Source of the DNA: Nonomuraea helvata
GTDB taxonomy: Bacteria > Actinomycetota > Actinomycetes > Streptosporangiales > Streptosporangiaceae
Length of the DNA: 64,000 nucleotides
Direction of reading: 5' to 3'
NCBI RefSeq assembly: GCF_039535785.1
Contig: NZ_BAAAXV010000009.1
Span: 1-64,000 of the forward strand
Shown here: positions 23,001-32,281 of the stretch, one piece after another
Position numbering within the stretch: the stretch's first letter is position 1
Layout: the number at the start of each line of letters is the position of its first letter
Made by a program: the position numbers and the translations under genes
Notes under the pieces: model-generated
Told to the model about the DNA's origin: nothing
What the model saw: the letters and a program-made list of their open reading frames with translations, nothing else
Databases searched by the model: none

Positions 23001-24911
23001 GAGCTTGGCCTGCTCCTCAGTGATGTTCCAGCCTGCCGAGGAGGCGACCTTCGTCCCCGTCGTGGTAGCAGTTTCGTTCAGCCGGTAGTAGTACTCCGGC
23101 GTCGAGTCCAGCACCACGCTCTTGTAACGGGAGGCAGCCGTGTACGCGTAGCCCGTGCACGCGGTAGCCGAGGTGGGCGGGCACACCTTCACCAACTGGT
23201 CGCCGTCGTAGGCGTAGGTCCAGGTCAACGGTTTACCGTCGACGGGGTCAGTGGACACGCTCGTGACGTGGTTACCGGTCCAGGCGAACGTCAGTGACCG
23301 GCCTCCGGTCGCGGTCACCTTCGCCAGCTTGCCGTCGGTGCCGCGGGCGAGCTCCTGGGACCGGCCCCGATGATCGGTGATCTTTGTGAGGTTGCCTGCT
23401 TGGTCGAACCAGTAGGAAGTGGCCGACTTGTCCATCAGCCGCCAACCGCCCCCAGCCTCGACGCTCAGCGTGGCGAACGTACCTGACGGGGCGGCGAACG
23501 TTCCGTCCCCCTTGGGGGCGAACCGCATCTGCTCGCCCGCCGGGTAGGTCACCAGGAGACTTCCCTGAGGCTCCACTTCGATCCGCATGTCCCACCGGGT
23601 GGTCCAGCCAGCGCCGAAGGCACCACTGGTGCGCGGGTCCAGGCTGTTGTAGGTACGGGTCACCGACAGCGGCGGACCCACGACCGCCACCGAGGCGTCG
23701 GTTGCCGTGTGGGCGTAGTTGCCCGAAACATGATTGAAGTCACGGCCCTGCGTGCCGCCTGCCAGCAAAGCGTTGATATTACCCTGCTCCACTGCCGGAG
23801 TGAAGGTACGCCAGGCAGAGGTCACCGTCGTGTAGGTGGTGGCGGCCTTGGCCATCCACGAGTACGTCTTGCCCCACGCCAGTTTCTTGTCCGGCACCTG
23901 CCACGCACCGGTGGTGCTCCACTGGGGCGAGCTTTCGCACCAGGTCCAGTTCGGGGCGGTGCCCTCACATACCTGGAACCAATAGTTGACCGGAGCTTCG
24001 TTCAGCGGGCGGGCGTTCGCCGACAGTACTGGTGTCAGTGTCCCGACTTGCGTGTTGTTCTCCGGGGAGAAGGTTTCGAACGGTAGGGCGCTGATCCTCG
24101 CATAAACCCAGTCAGACCAGGGGCTGACCTGACCGCCGGTGGTCGTCTTGGCCTGGGCTCGCCATCGGATCTGCCAGCCGTCCTTTAGCTTGTCCGCCGG
24201 GACGGCGATCCACGCTGTCGTACCGGTCGCGCTTTCGGAAGTGGTGGTCCCCGCCCAGATCTGGCCCGTCCCCTGCTCGGCAGCGGCTGGGTCGTGCTCG
24301 ACCTCGACGCTTAGCTTCATCGCCCGGTTCTCTGGGTCGGTAATCTTGGCATACAGCCATGGCGTAAGGGAGCCCGCAGTCCAGGAGGCCGTGCCTCGCA
24401 CCGCAGGGTCCATGCCGAGCCCTTCGACCGAAGGCTTCTTCAAGTCGATCTTGGCGTTGTTCCATTCTGACCACGGGCCGACTACGCCTGAGCTGGTCTT
24501 GGCCTGAACGCGCCAGCGCACGAGCCAGCCATCCTGCAACTTGGCGGCGGGAAGTTGTATCCAGGCATTCGTACCGGAGCTGGCGGCCTGCGCACCGGTA
24601 CCGCCGTAGATCAGACCTGTCCCCTGACCAGCAGCAAGAGGATCGTGCTCCACCTCAACCGTGAGGAAGGACGACCGGCTCTCGGGGTCAGTGACCTTCG
24701 CGTACACCCACGGCGTCAACGACGAGACCATCCAGGAGCCGGACATCTGAGTCGCCGGAGTCATCCCCCAGCCAGAGACACCCGGCTTCTTCAAGTCAAC
24801 CTTCGCCGACTGCCACCCAGACCAGACACCGCTGACGCCACCTGTGGTCACACCGCGCACCCGCCAGCGGATCAGCATGCCGTCGGTAAGTTTCTCGGCG
24901 GGGACCTGGCA
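17003..24911 (-). pseudogene. RHS-repeat polymorphic toxin lacking its 5' end, with one frameshift
   Basis: Starting from the truncated end at about 24911: three ~90-residue repeats (each with PAxKLxDGWxxRWR and PWxYAKxTDPE motifs), a DUF6531-like segment (GGTQGRDFNHVSGNYAHTATD), RHS repeats, an inserted LamG-like module (LAVEAWFKTTTSGTIIGMQ to FNGDIDEVAVYGKPLG) and more RHS repeats. The RHS core (QGEYTDPDTGKVNMHARWYQ) precedes a ~300-residue lower-GC toxin region. No signal peptide remains: homology stops at CQVPAEKL, where antisense integrase sequence begins. A one-base insertion within about 20408-20421 splits the gene. The C-terminal region has KVGSALEFELRTGMKIKGIYH and a Lys-rich end; I do not recognise the toxin family. 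Confidence 0.8.
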
Positions 24912-25385
24912 AGCAGCGGCAAGCAGTGGACCGACAGCGGGACCGTACACGACCAGCGCGGGCTCAAGCAGCGAGAGGAACGAGAGGTCCGTCCCGTGCC
25001 GATCCCACCGGAACTGGTTCGCATACTGCGAGCGCACCTTGAGGCATTCGGAACGGCCCCGGACGGACGCCTGTTCCGCAACGAGCGCGGCGGAGTCCTC
25101 GGCGCATCTACCTACTCGCGAGCCTGGGAAGAGGCCCGCCGCTTTGCCCTAACCCCGCAGCAGGTCGCCTCACCCCTTGCTGGAAAGCCCTACGACCTGC
25201 GCCACGCTGCCCTGTCCACGTGGCTCAACGCGGGCGTCGATGCGACAGAGGTAGCAGAGCGCGCGGGCAACAGCGTGGAGGTCCTCCTCAAGCGGTACGC
25301 CAAGTGCCTCGATGGGCGCGACAGTCAAATCAATCGCCGAATCGAGGCAGCCCTAACACCTGAGGAGGTGCCTTCATTCATGTGA
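24912..25385 (+). pseudogene. C-terminal half of a tyrosine recombinase (integrase)
   Basis: About 157 codons: WTDSGTVHDQRGLKQREERE, VPIPPELVRILRAHLEAFGT, DGRLFRNERGGVLGASTYSR, then catalytic box II YDLRHAALSTWLNAG and AGNSVEVLLKRYAKCLDG with the nucleophilic Tyr. The first catalytic Arg and the DNA-binding N-terminus are absent; sequence homologous to the antisense RHS gene takes over abruptly at about 24910. Without box I it cannot recombine DNA. It is probably the relic of the enzyme that brought in this island, although it lies about 5.3 kb from the right att repeat rather than beside it. Confidence 0.8.
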
Positions 25386-25505
25386 CTATGAATCACCAGC
25401 GCGACCTGCATGGTCGGGGTTGTAGGTCCTGACCATGCACAGTCGACACCAGCAGAGCGAACCTGCCTAGCTCTCCTAGGTTTCGCCTCTACGCTCTGCA
25501 TCTTA

Positions 25506-28500
25506 CTATGTCTCATGACCCGTAGTTAATCTCTTGATCGTTGATATCACCGACCTGCCGAGGCTGGGATCATCCGCATACTGACGAAGTATGCTGACCG
25601 TTTCCTCGTTTCCCACATATTCCAGCAATTGAATAATGCTAAATATTCTGTCGGGGTCACTGAAGCTGTCTATAGACGACAGCTCCTCTCGATGCAGGAA
25701 ACCCCATTCGAGTATGTTACGCAATTCGCTCGGAAAGAGTTCGATCAGTCGCTGAATTACCGATGCTCCTTTTCCGCGAGTGATGTTACGCGGAATCATC
25801 CAATGAATCGGATCGACGGACGCGTTCAACAGGTCACCCTGGAGACTTCTCCAATGAGGTGCGCATCGCTCAGCGACGACAGAATCAATTTCCCCACGAT
25901 GAAGCCAAAAAACTATAGCGGCATAGTGTTGCCAGGCCAACTCATCTCGCGTCTGACATTTGACCAAACGAGGCGGATCACCACAAAAGAGGGCGTAGCC
26001 TTGTATGGCAAGAAGGAAACATGCATAAGCCTGCTGCTTGAAAGGCGTATCGGTCTTGATCTCCCCAGTCCAATATTCGAATACAGGAAAAGATCGCGAA
26101 TCCGCGCGTTCAAGGAGTTCAAGGAGAATCCAATCGAGCCAGAAATTGTCCACAGATGAGCCTATGGCTGCACTAACGAGTAGCATTGTAAGCTGATCGT
26201 GTGACAGCGCGCTGATTGCCTCAAGATATGGCTGCGCAACCACATCTTCAAACTGATTAGCGACAATTATGTAGGCTGCTCTAGCATTCTCTTGATTCGT
26301 CGGATCAAGCAGAATGCGATCTATTGCAGACGTGATCTGACTAGTGTCTCCTGGATACTCAATCAACCCGTACGCATCCAACGTTTCGACGAGTTGAGAA
26401 GAAAGCATAAAATGGTCCGTGTGCATCGTATTCAGTACGTCTACAATTTCCTGATGCACCGGGTGTTCTTCGATCAATCTAGCAAACGACTGAATCGTTT
26501 GGAGCCCTTCAAGTCGAACATGGTATGCACCGCTTTCCCAGGCTAGTCGCATAAGATGAGGACACATCTCGGCGGCAGAGATATCGTCCCTCATAGCGAG
26601 CAGAAGGGACAGAAGAAGCAGCCGCCCATAGCTCCCTTGATGTGCAGTCTCTAGACACTCGCCGAGCCGTTCAGTAGCAATTTCGGAAGGCGTGCCATCA
26701 GCTTTCCGCCACTTGAACGTGTGCTTGGCGTGTCTGCTGGACTCCGTGATAATTGAGGCGGCTGTCCTATGCCCACCACTGATGAGGCCCGTATATACGG
26801 CAGACACAATGGCAGAGACGACTTCATCCCTCAGGTCGTCGCCTGCCCATGCATCTGCGGCCTTCATACAGACTCGATCGGTGGCATCTAGGAGTCGGAT
26901 GGTGTCAGCGAAAAAGTCACCGCGATGAACCATCGCACCAACGGCAGCAAGCGCGGCGCGATCCCCGGAAGATAGTTCGCAAGTCCCATGAATAGCAATA
27001 TCAAGGCGGGGACCAACCCGAATTTCCACCTCCGCCATAGCATGTGTTGCCTCGTGCAAGAGCTTCTGCGCCTCGAACGTTACCGCTCTTTTCGCTTCGT
27101 GACCCAAAGTTCCCATTAGGGCATTGATGTATAGGCTCGAGTCGGCAATCTTATTCAGCAGTTCGCATACTCTTTGAGGTTCTTGCTCAAGCTGGACAGA
27201 CATGGTTCTTAAGTCGGCGTGACGAGGCTTGGACAACTCGTTCATCAGCGCCTGAACCGTCGGATTCTGGATTCGTAGCTCTTCCAAAGCAAGGAAGCGC
27301 CCAATCAGCTCATGGGTGAACGCAAGTCGTCCTTGCTCAATTCTAACTAGCGCACAAGAAAAGACTTCATCCGTGATACTAGGTGTGCCTGAACGCTCCG
27401 CGAGTCGCCGATCCGCGATAGACCACACGTCGTCAAGAGGAAGTGTGGTCGTAATCCGTGAATCCATCACTAATGCTAGCTGGCGCAGAATATCACGAGT
27501 AAAGCCAGGCGATCGAGTTGAGCTTAGGCGCTTGCGTATAAACGCAGCGAAGAGGTCAGCTCGAGTGATCCTGGTTCGAACTTCAGCCGAGCATTCGGCT
27601 GCAATGGCCAGTTCGTAAGACGTAGAAAAGGGTTCGCAGAAGTCCAATATCTCCGGGGCGCCGTAAGATGCAACTATAGCTTGTCTCTGTTCGGCACTTA
27701 GGGCTTCAATATAAGCTGCCTCTGCATTGATGGTAGAGGGAAGCGAGATGGCTGATTGACTGGTGGCTAGTAGTTTCATCGTCGGCATGCGCAAACATGC
27801 TGCGCTCAAGTCTCCTAATAGCTGTTCAAGCAAGGAAGGAGGACATTCATTACAGCCATCGAGGATCAGCAGGACCTGACTATTCGTGAGTTGAGCAGCG
27901 TCAGACAAAACTGAGAACGTTGCTGTCGAAAATCTAGCGATGCTTCGCTCAATCAGCCGCGACAGCCTTCCTTCATAGGCGCCGGCCTCCACGAAGATGG
28001 GCACGTAGTCATTAGCTAGAAGCTCTAGCGTCACATGTTTGATCAGGTGCGTCTTACCCGACCCGGCCGGGCCGACTATTTGAAGGTACGGTATGGTCTC
28101 TAGTTTTCTATGGAGCAACGTAGAGGGAAGGACTTGATCTGCGAACCGTAGCGAAAGTGGAACTAGCTCATGTAGCTCACGTCGATAAAAGCGTGCAAGG
28201 CGCTCCCGGTATGCTGCTACTAGATCCTCGCTCTCAGAAAGTGATATGTTTCGCTCAGTCGTGGGCTCGGCGCGTACCAAGCCTAGTTGCCGTATTAATG
28301 CTAGCCACTGATCTTGACTCCAAGGCGGCCTCTTACCGGGAGCGAGAGCGAACTCTACGAGTTCCTTATATCCTAGCGTCCTAGCTTTGTAATCGGACGG
28401 CACATGGGAGCCTGGGGCTAGGCGCGGGAAAACGCATACTACACTATCAAATTGTGTATAAAATTTGCCAGACGGCCTTGGAATCTGCTCGTTGGAGTTT

Positions 28501-28847
28501 GCAAGGATGTGCATGTCATCGCTAATAGCCATCTTGCATTGAACGGCTTGCGAGTATGGGTTTTGCCGGTCAATGACACGCCTCTCGCCATCTGACATTG
28601 CGGATGTCCATTGGCCGTTCTTGCCTCCGCTAAGAACGCCGTCATAATTCTTCAGCTCTACATGTACGACGTGATCGTCCGTCACTATTAGGAAGTCAAC
28701 TTGTCGCGATGAGCTATCAGTATAGAAATTCGCTAGAATAAATGCGTGCATGCCTCTGCGATGCAGTTCGCTGCTGATCGCTTCAAGGAACGCCTTCTCA
28801 GAGGGGACTTCCGGGTTCTCGCCCCAGAAGATTTCGACGGTGCTCAT
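25506..28847 (-). CDS. NERD nuclease-like / NACHT (STAND) NTPase, putative defence protein
   Basis: 1,113 residues from ATG 28847, preceded by GGAG at good spacing; an in-frame ATG at 28895 is less likely. Residues ~10-190 form a NERD-type restriction-endonuclease-like domain with D51 (QVDFLIV) and E64-x-K66 (VELKNYDG), the PD-(D/E)xK signature. A NACHT-like P-loop ATPase follows: Walker A GPAGSGKT (K265) and Walker B LLILDGCNEC (D330). The C-terminal ~550 residues are helical and repeat-like, a likely sensor. Base composition is clearly lower in GC than the flanks, and it stands alone on a tRNA island. STAND NTPases with nuclease effectors are known anti-phage sensors, so activation by a phage component followed by DNA cleavage is plausible inference. 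Confidence 0.85.
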   Translation of the reverse strand: MSTVEIFWGENPEVPSEKAFLEAISSELHRRGMHAFILANFYTDSSSRQVDFLIVTDDHVVHVELKNYDGVLSGGKNGQWTSAMSDGERRVIDRQNPYSQAVQCKMAISDDMHILANSNEQIPRPSGKFYTQFDSVVCVFPRLAPGSHVPSDYKARTLGYKELVEFALAPGKRPPWSQDQWLALIRQLGLVRAEPTTERNISLSESEDLVAAYRERLARFYRRELHELVPLSLRFADQVLPSTLLHRKLETIPYLQIVGPAGSGKTHLIKHVTLELLANDYVPIFVEAGAYEGRLSRLIERSIARFSTATFSVLSDAAQLTNSQVLLILDGCNECPPSLLEQLLGDLSAACLRMPTMKLLATSQSAISLPSTINAEAAYIEALSAEQRQAIVASYGAPEILDFCEPFSTSYELAIAAECSAEVRTRITRADLFAAFIRKRLSSTRSPGFTRDILRQLALVMDSRITTTLPLDDVWSIADRRLAERSGTPSITDEVFSCALVRIEQGRLAFTHELIGRFLALEELRIQNPTVQALMNELSKPRHADLRTMSVQLEQEPQRVCELLNKIADSSLYINALMGTLGHEAKRAVTFEAQKLLHEATHAMAEVEIRVGPRLDIAIHGTCELSSGDRAALAAVGAMVHRGDFFADTIRLLDATDRVCMKAADAWAGDDLRDEVVSAIVSAVYTGLISGGHRTAASIITESSRHAKHTFKWRKADGTPSEIATERLGECLETAHQGSYGRLLLLSLLLAMRDDISAAEMCPHLMRLAWESGAYHVRLEGLQTIQSFARLIEEHPVHQEIVDVLNTMHTDHFMLSSQLVETLDAYGLIEYPGDTSQITSAIDRILLDPTNQENARAAYIIVANQFEDVVAQPYLEAISALSHDQLTMLLVSAAIGSSVDNFWLDWILLELLERADSRSFPVFEYWTGEIKTDTPFKQQAYACFLLAIQGYALFCGDPPRLVKCQTRDELAWQHYAAIVFWLHRGEIDSVVAERCAPHWRSLQGDLLNASVDPIHWMIPRNITRGKGASVIQRLIELFPSELRNILEWGFLHREELSSIDSFSDPDRIFSIIQLLEYVGNEETVSILRQYADDPSLGRSVISTIKRLTTGHET

Positions 28848-29378
28848 CTTGACTCCACTGTGACACTTCGCCGTCGCTCCTTCAAGGCGGGACATGCGTA
28901 CAGCTCCGGGCGCCAGGATTGATCACGCGTGGCCGGCACAAGAGTGGGTGGGTGAAGGTCGTCGAAGGCTTCGCTAAGCCAGCAGCCAGCCAAGATCGGA
29001 GTTTGCACGAGGACCCTCGCTGGTGTCTCGTCGCACTTGCCCTACCTTAGGTCATCTGGCTGTGCTCAGCCGCGCTCAGTGCACCAAATACGCTGCTGTA
29101 GCCATCCGACTATCGGTATCGCCGCAGTTGCGCGCTAACGTCTGGAAACCAGTCCCTTTAGGTCAACCGCATCCGCGAGGACGCCTTGGTTGGGCAACAT
29201 GGTGTAAGCGATCATGAAGAATTCCTGGTCGGCGGCCACATGAGTCCGGGCCGATGGCCATGCGGTTCCTGACCGGCGGTCATCGGAAATCCTGGTGGAT
29301 GGCCAAGGAAATCACTCGATCATGCCCATGTGCCGCAGTACGGTCTAACACTTGGCCGAACTGAAGAGGAGAACCGTC
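28848..29378. other. Intergenic region, no gene recognised
   Basis: 531 bp between the divergent NERD-NACHT and phosphotransferase genes. Short ORFs occur on both strands, but none has a ribosome site or recognisable protein. It must hold both promoters. GAGGAG just before 29379 is the ribosome site of the downstream gene. Confidence 0.5.
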
Positions 29379-30236
29379 ATGAGCTCCGGCACCTACGTCG
29401 AACCTGCTGAATCCGAACCCGAGGTCGCGCTGGTCGGCGGTGAGGTCACCGAGGGCGTCGTGCGCGTTGGTGACACGGTGCGGCGTCCGGTCGGCTTCAA
29501 TGCTCCTCTCGTCCATGCCTTGCTCCGCCATCTGGAGCTGGTCGGGTTCGCGGGTGCTCCGAGGTTTCTCGGTGTAGACGCGGCCGGGCGTGAGGTGCTG
29601 ACGTTCGTCGCCGGTGAGGTCGCCGGGCGGCCGAGGCCCGCGTGGATCGCCGACGAGGCACGGTTGGCTTCGGTCGGCCGCCTCGTCCGGGCCTACGACG
29701 ACGCGGCCGCCGGTTTCGTCCTCCCCGAGGGGGTCCGGCCCTTCGCGGGACTCGGCGAGCTGACCGAGCCGCCGGGCATGCCGCCCGCACCGTCCTATCC
29801 GGTCGAACTGGTTGGGCACATGGACTTCACGCCGGACAACATCGTGTTCCGGGACGGCGAGGCAGTCGCGCTCATCGACTTCGACATGGCCAAGCCGGTC
29901 TCCAGAGTCGACGAGGTGTGCAACGCGATGCTCTCCTGGGCTCCGCTGGGTGATCCCGTCGACGCCGATCCGCGGCTACGGGACGTCGACGCGCCGCGCC
30001 GCTGCCGGATCCTCGCAGACGCCTACGGGATGTCGGATACGGATCGTTCCCGGCTCGTCGAGGTGGCCGTGATGCGGTCAAGGCGGGCGTGGTTCTCGAT
30101 GAAGCAGATCGCCGAGGCGCAAGGCGGGGGCTGGGCGCGGATGTGGCAGGAGGGCGCCGGCGATGAGATCAAGCGGCAGGAGGCGTGGTTGGAGCGAAAC
30201 GGCGCGGCGATCGAAACGGCGTTGACCGCCCCGTAG
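29379..30236 (+). CDS. APH-family phosphotransferase
   Basis: 285 residues from ATG 29379, which has GAGGAG upstream. It has the aminoglycoside/choline-kinase-like fold signatures: catalytic loop GHMDFTPDNIVF (the HxDxxxxN motif), metal-binding ALIDFDMA and an N-terminal region that would hold the nucleotide pocket (VGDTVRRPVGF). Such enzymes transfer phosphate from ATP to a small-molecule hydroxyl; many act on antibiotics, others on metabolites. The substrate cannot be told from the sequence. GC-rich codon use like the chromosome, unlike the adjacent NERD-NACHT gene, suggests a separate acquisition or a chromosomal origin. Confidence 0.85.
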   Translation: MSSGTYVEPAESEPEVALVGGEVTEGVVRVGDTVRRPVGFNAPLVHALLRHLELVGFAGAPRFLGVDAAGREVLTFVAGEVAGRPRPAWIADEARLASVGRLVRAYDDAAAGFVLPEGVRPFAGLGELTEPPGMPPAPSYPVELVGHMDFTPDNIVFRDGEAVALIDFDMAKPVSRVDEVCNAMLSWAPLGDPVDADPRLRDVDAPRRCRILADAYGMSDTDRSRLVEVAVMRSRRAWFSMKQIAEAQGGGWARMWQEGAGDEIKRQEAWLERNGAAIETALTAP

Positions 30237-30412
30237 GCTCCTTCCTTCGCGGCGGGAGCAACGACGATCGCACCGGCATCGGACAAGCGGCTCCGAAAGC
30301 GCGGTGATATCGTACCCGCCCGAAAGGCCCGCCCCGGGAACCGACCAGCGAGCGGAGCGGACCCACTTCTCGCTGTCAGGAAGCTACTTGGCCACCCAGC
30401 GGGAGTTTTGAC

Positions 30413-30441
30413 GGCCGCCAACCTGGATCAGGTTGGCCGCC
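30413..30441. terminator. Hairpin, candidate terminator
   Basis: Arms GGCCGCCAACCTG and CAGGTTGGCCGCC around a GAT loop, paired except for one internal mismatch. It is the first structure beyond the phosphotransferase stop codon (177 bp downstream), so it may end that transcript. Confidence 0.4.
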
Positions 30442-30607
30442 CACGAGGAAAATCTCGTGTCCGTTTACACATGGTGGAGAGCTTCATCCACCCATTGGCT
30501 GCTTTCCCGCAAGCCACCGTACGGCAGCACCGGACAGAAACAACACGATATGATCATGCTTCTCCGTCGGTCTCCAGGCTCGACCTCGCCGGATCTGGCC
30601 CAAAGTC

Positions 30608-30625
30608 GGCCCACAACTGGCCCAC
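30608..30625. repeat. Paired GGCCCAC motif near right att
   Basis: Matches 14000-14017 at 16 of 18 positions with identical heptamer spacing and orientation; it lies 107 bp inside the right att repeat. Confidence 0.4.
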
Positions 30626-30732
30626 ATCCAGCGAGCTACGACGAGAATGGGCGGGACTCCATGAGACTGAAGGCCCGCCCGTTCGTACGCTGTTCGCCCT
30701 GGTCAGCGACCGAAGCCGCTGGTCAAGATCGA

Positions 30733-30774
30733 GTGCCCCCTGCAGGATTCGAACCTGCGCACCCGGCTCCGGAG
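30733..30774. repeat. Right 42-bp att repeat, within tRNA-Arg
   Basis: Exact copy of 13884-13925. It forms the 3' half of the intact tRNA-Arg gene, so the island restored the tRNA when it integrated. Confidence 0.85.
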
Positions 30775-30805
30775 GCCGGTGCTCTATCCCCTGAGCTAAG
30801 GGGGC
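30734..30805 (-). tRNA. tRNA-Arg (anticodon CCG)
   Basis: The minus strand folds as a full cloverleaf: acceptor GCCCCCT/AGGGGGC with discriminator A, D-arm with AGCTCAGGGGATAGAGC, anticodon stem CCGGC/GCCGG with loop CTCCGGA (anticodon CCG, reading CGG), and T-arm with GGTTCGAATCC. CCA is not encoded. Its 3' half is the island's att repeat. Confidence 0.95.
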
Positions 30806-30920
30806 TCGACGAGTGATAAGGCTATCAGCATCCCGGCACCACTCGGCACCGGATAACGCTCCGCGTACGCATCCAGCGAAAACCGCACGTGGCAGCCCTG
30901 CTCCAGGTAACTTTGCGCCC

Positions 30921-31307
30921 GTGGGCGAGGTTCTGGGAAAAGTACTGGTCGTCGACGACGACGAGGTCATCCGTCAGCTCATCGCGGTCAATCTGAACCT
31001 GGAGGGGTTCGAGGTCGCGACCGCCACCGACGGGCAGGATTGCCTCGATCGGGTGCTCGACGTCATGCCGGATGTCATCACGCTGGATGTGATGATGCCG
31101 TGCCTGGATGGATGGACGACTGCGGAGAAGTTGCGCACCGACGAGGCCACCAGCCATATCAAGGTCGTGCTGATCACGGCCCGGGCGCAGGACGATGACA
31201 GGAGGCGGGGGCTGGGGATCGGCGTGGACGCTTATCTGACCAAGCCGTTCGATCCGGCTGAGCTTATTCAGGTGGTGCGGGATCTGGCGGCTGGTGGCCG
31301 AGGCTGA
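30921..31307 (+). CDS. Single-domain response regulator receiver
   Basis: 128 residues if started at GTG 30921 (VGEVLGKVLVVDDDE). The longer frame from 30813 would overlap tRNA-proximal sequence. The receiver fold is complete: acidic pair in VVDDDE, phosphoacceptor Asp in VITLDVMMPCLDGW, Thr in VVLITARAQ and Lys in YLTKPFDPAEL. No output domain follows, so it acts through protein contacts, CheY/DivK-like. No kinase gene is adjacent. Confidence 0.85.
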   Translation: MGEVLGKVLVVDDDEVIRQLIAVNLNLEGFEVATATDGQDCLDRVLDVMPDVITLDVMMPCLDGWTTAEKLRTDEATSHIKVVLITARAQDDDRRRGLGIGVDAYLTKPFDPAELIQVVRDLAAGGRG

Positions 31308-31482
31308 GGAGTGCGAGGCGACGACCCTCGACATCGGTCAGCGCACACCCTGGGATCAGCGGGATGCGCGTGAGGGTGGTGGGGCCGTGCTCGACGAGGC
31401 CGCCGAGATTGCCGAGAACAATGGCGCCGCAGGCGTGATGCGGTCCATCGAGGAGGCACGCGAAACCGCACTGGCGGTGTAA
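31294..31482 (+). CDS. Small hypothetical protein
   Basis: 62 residues from GTG 31294, overlapping the receiver gene by 14 bp. Acidic and Ala/Glu-rich (EAAEIAENNGAAGVMRSIEEARE), probably helical. GC-biased third positions support coding, but there is no recognisable family and the ribosome site is weak. It could be spurious. Confidence 0.4.
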   Translation: MAEAEECEATTLDIGQRTPWDQRDAREGGGAVLDEAAEIAENNGAAGVMRSIEEARETALAV

Positions 31483-31562
31483 CGGATTTTTACGTGCTGC
31501 GGCCAGATCCTTTACGCGTACGCTGGCCCTACCGCTCGTCCGAACAGCAGGAAGGTCGAACC

Positions 31563-32228
31563 GTGCGTAGCTCCATTTTCGGCAATCTCGAGTCCCAGCC
31601 GCTGCCCCCTGGATTCGCCCTCCAGAACGGCAAGATGCTCAGGGTTCAGCTGCCGCACGAGGTCCTGGCCAAGCAGGGCTCCATGGTCGCCTTCCAAGGG
31701 CAGATGGACTTCGACTACGAAGGCGGAGGCCTCGGCAAGCTGCTCAAGAAGGCCGTGACGGGCGAGGGCGCCGCACTCATGCGCGTACGCGGCGAAGGGC
31801 TGCTCTATCTCGCCGACAATGCCGACGACATTCACCTGTTCTACCTGGAGAACGAGGGGATCACCGTCAACGGGCGCAACCTGCTGGCGTTCCAGCCGCA
31901 GCTCACCTGGGACATCCAGCGCGTGCAGGGCGCCGGGATGGCGGCGGGCGGGCTGTTCAACACCACGGTGACCGGGACCGGGTGGGTGGCGGTGACCACG
32001 CACGGCACGCCGGTGCTGCTCGACGCCGCCCGTATGCCCACGTACGCCGACGGCCAGTCCGCGGTCTGCTGGAGCACCGGGCTGCGGGTCGGCATCAACC
32101 GGACGATGAAGATGGGGGCGTTGATCGGGCGCGGCAGCGGAGAGGCCATGCAGCTGTCGTTCAGTGGGCAGGGGTTCGTGCTGGTGCAGGCCAGCGAAGG
32201 GGCGCCCGTCGTCGCCCAGAAGGCCTAG
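31563..32228 (+). CDS. AIM24-family protein
   Basis: 221 residues from GTG 31563, preceded by AGGAAGG. Beta-strand-rich, with the family pattern of an N-terminal strand set (MLRVQLPHEVLAKQGSMVAFQG), a GGGLGKLLKKAVTGEGAALMRVRG turn region and a C-terminal strand set (INRTMKMGALIGRGSGEAMQLSF). AIM24-type proteins are widespread in actinobacteria, often in pairs; their biochemical role is unsettled. No signal peptide, so cytoplasmic or peripheral. Confidence 0.85.
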   Translation: MRSSIFGNLESQPLPPGFALQNGKMLRVQLPHEVLAKQGSMVAFQGQMDFDYEGGGLGKLLKKAVTGEGAALMRVRGEGLLYLADNADDIHLFYLENEGITVNGRNLLAFQPQLTWDIQRVQGAGMAAGGLFNTTVTGTGWVAVTTHGTPVLLDAARMPTYADGQSAVCWSTGLRVGINRTMKMGALIGRGSGEAMQLSFSGQGFVLVQASEGAPVVAQKA

Positions 32229-32281
32229 ACACGACCCATCCAGACCTAGGCAGATAATTAGCTAATTGCCATAATTCCTTC

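Larger units (their letters stand above)
30237..30732. other. Right-end non-coding part of the island
   Basis: About 500 bp between the phosphotransferase gene and the right att repeat. It contains a strong hairpin (30413-30441) and a paired GGCCCAC motif (30608-30625). No convincing ORF: the plus-strand candidates at 30408-30816 run through the tRNA. Confidence 0.5.
13884..30774. mobile_element. Degraded genomic island integrated at tRNA-Arg(CCG), about 16.9 kb
   Basis: Bounded by the 42-bp direct repeats at 13884-13925 and 30733-30774. The right copy completes an intact tRNA; the left copy is followed by the tRNA's own hairpin terminator. Inside are IS110 and IS630 remnants, an RHS toxin without its N-terminus, a putative immunity gene, the C-terminal half of a tyrosine integrase, a lower-GC NERD-NACHT gene and a phosphotransferase. 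No complete integrase, excisionase or transfer gene is seen, so the island appears fixed. Matching 18-bp motifs near both ends (14000-14017 and 30608-30625) could be integrase arm sites. Confidence 0.7.

Noticed and set aside
24555..25385. A single 276-residue integrase
   Set aside because: The first ~119 codons are antisense to the RHS repeats; recombinase homology begins only at about 24912.
29023..29217. Small plus-strand ORF of 64 codons
   Set aside because: No ribosome site, no recognisable protein and weak codon bias.
30408..30816. Plus-strand ORFs over the right island end
   Set aside because: They run through the tRNA-Arg gene and att repeat, so they are unlikely to be coding.
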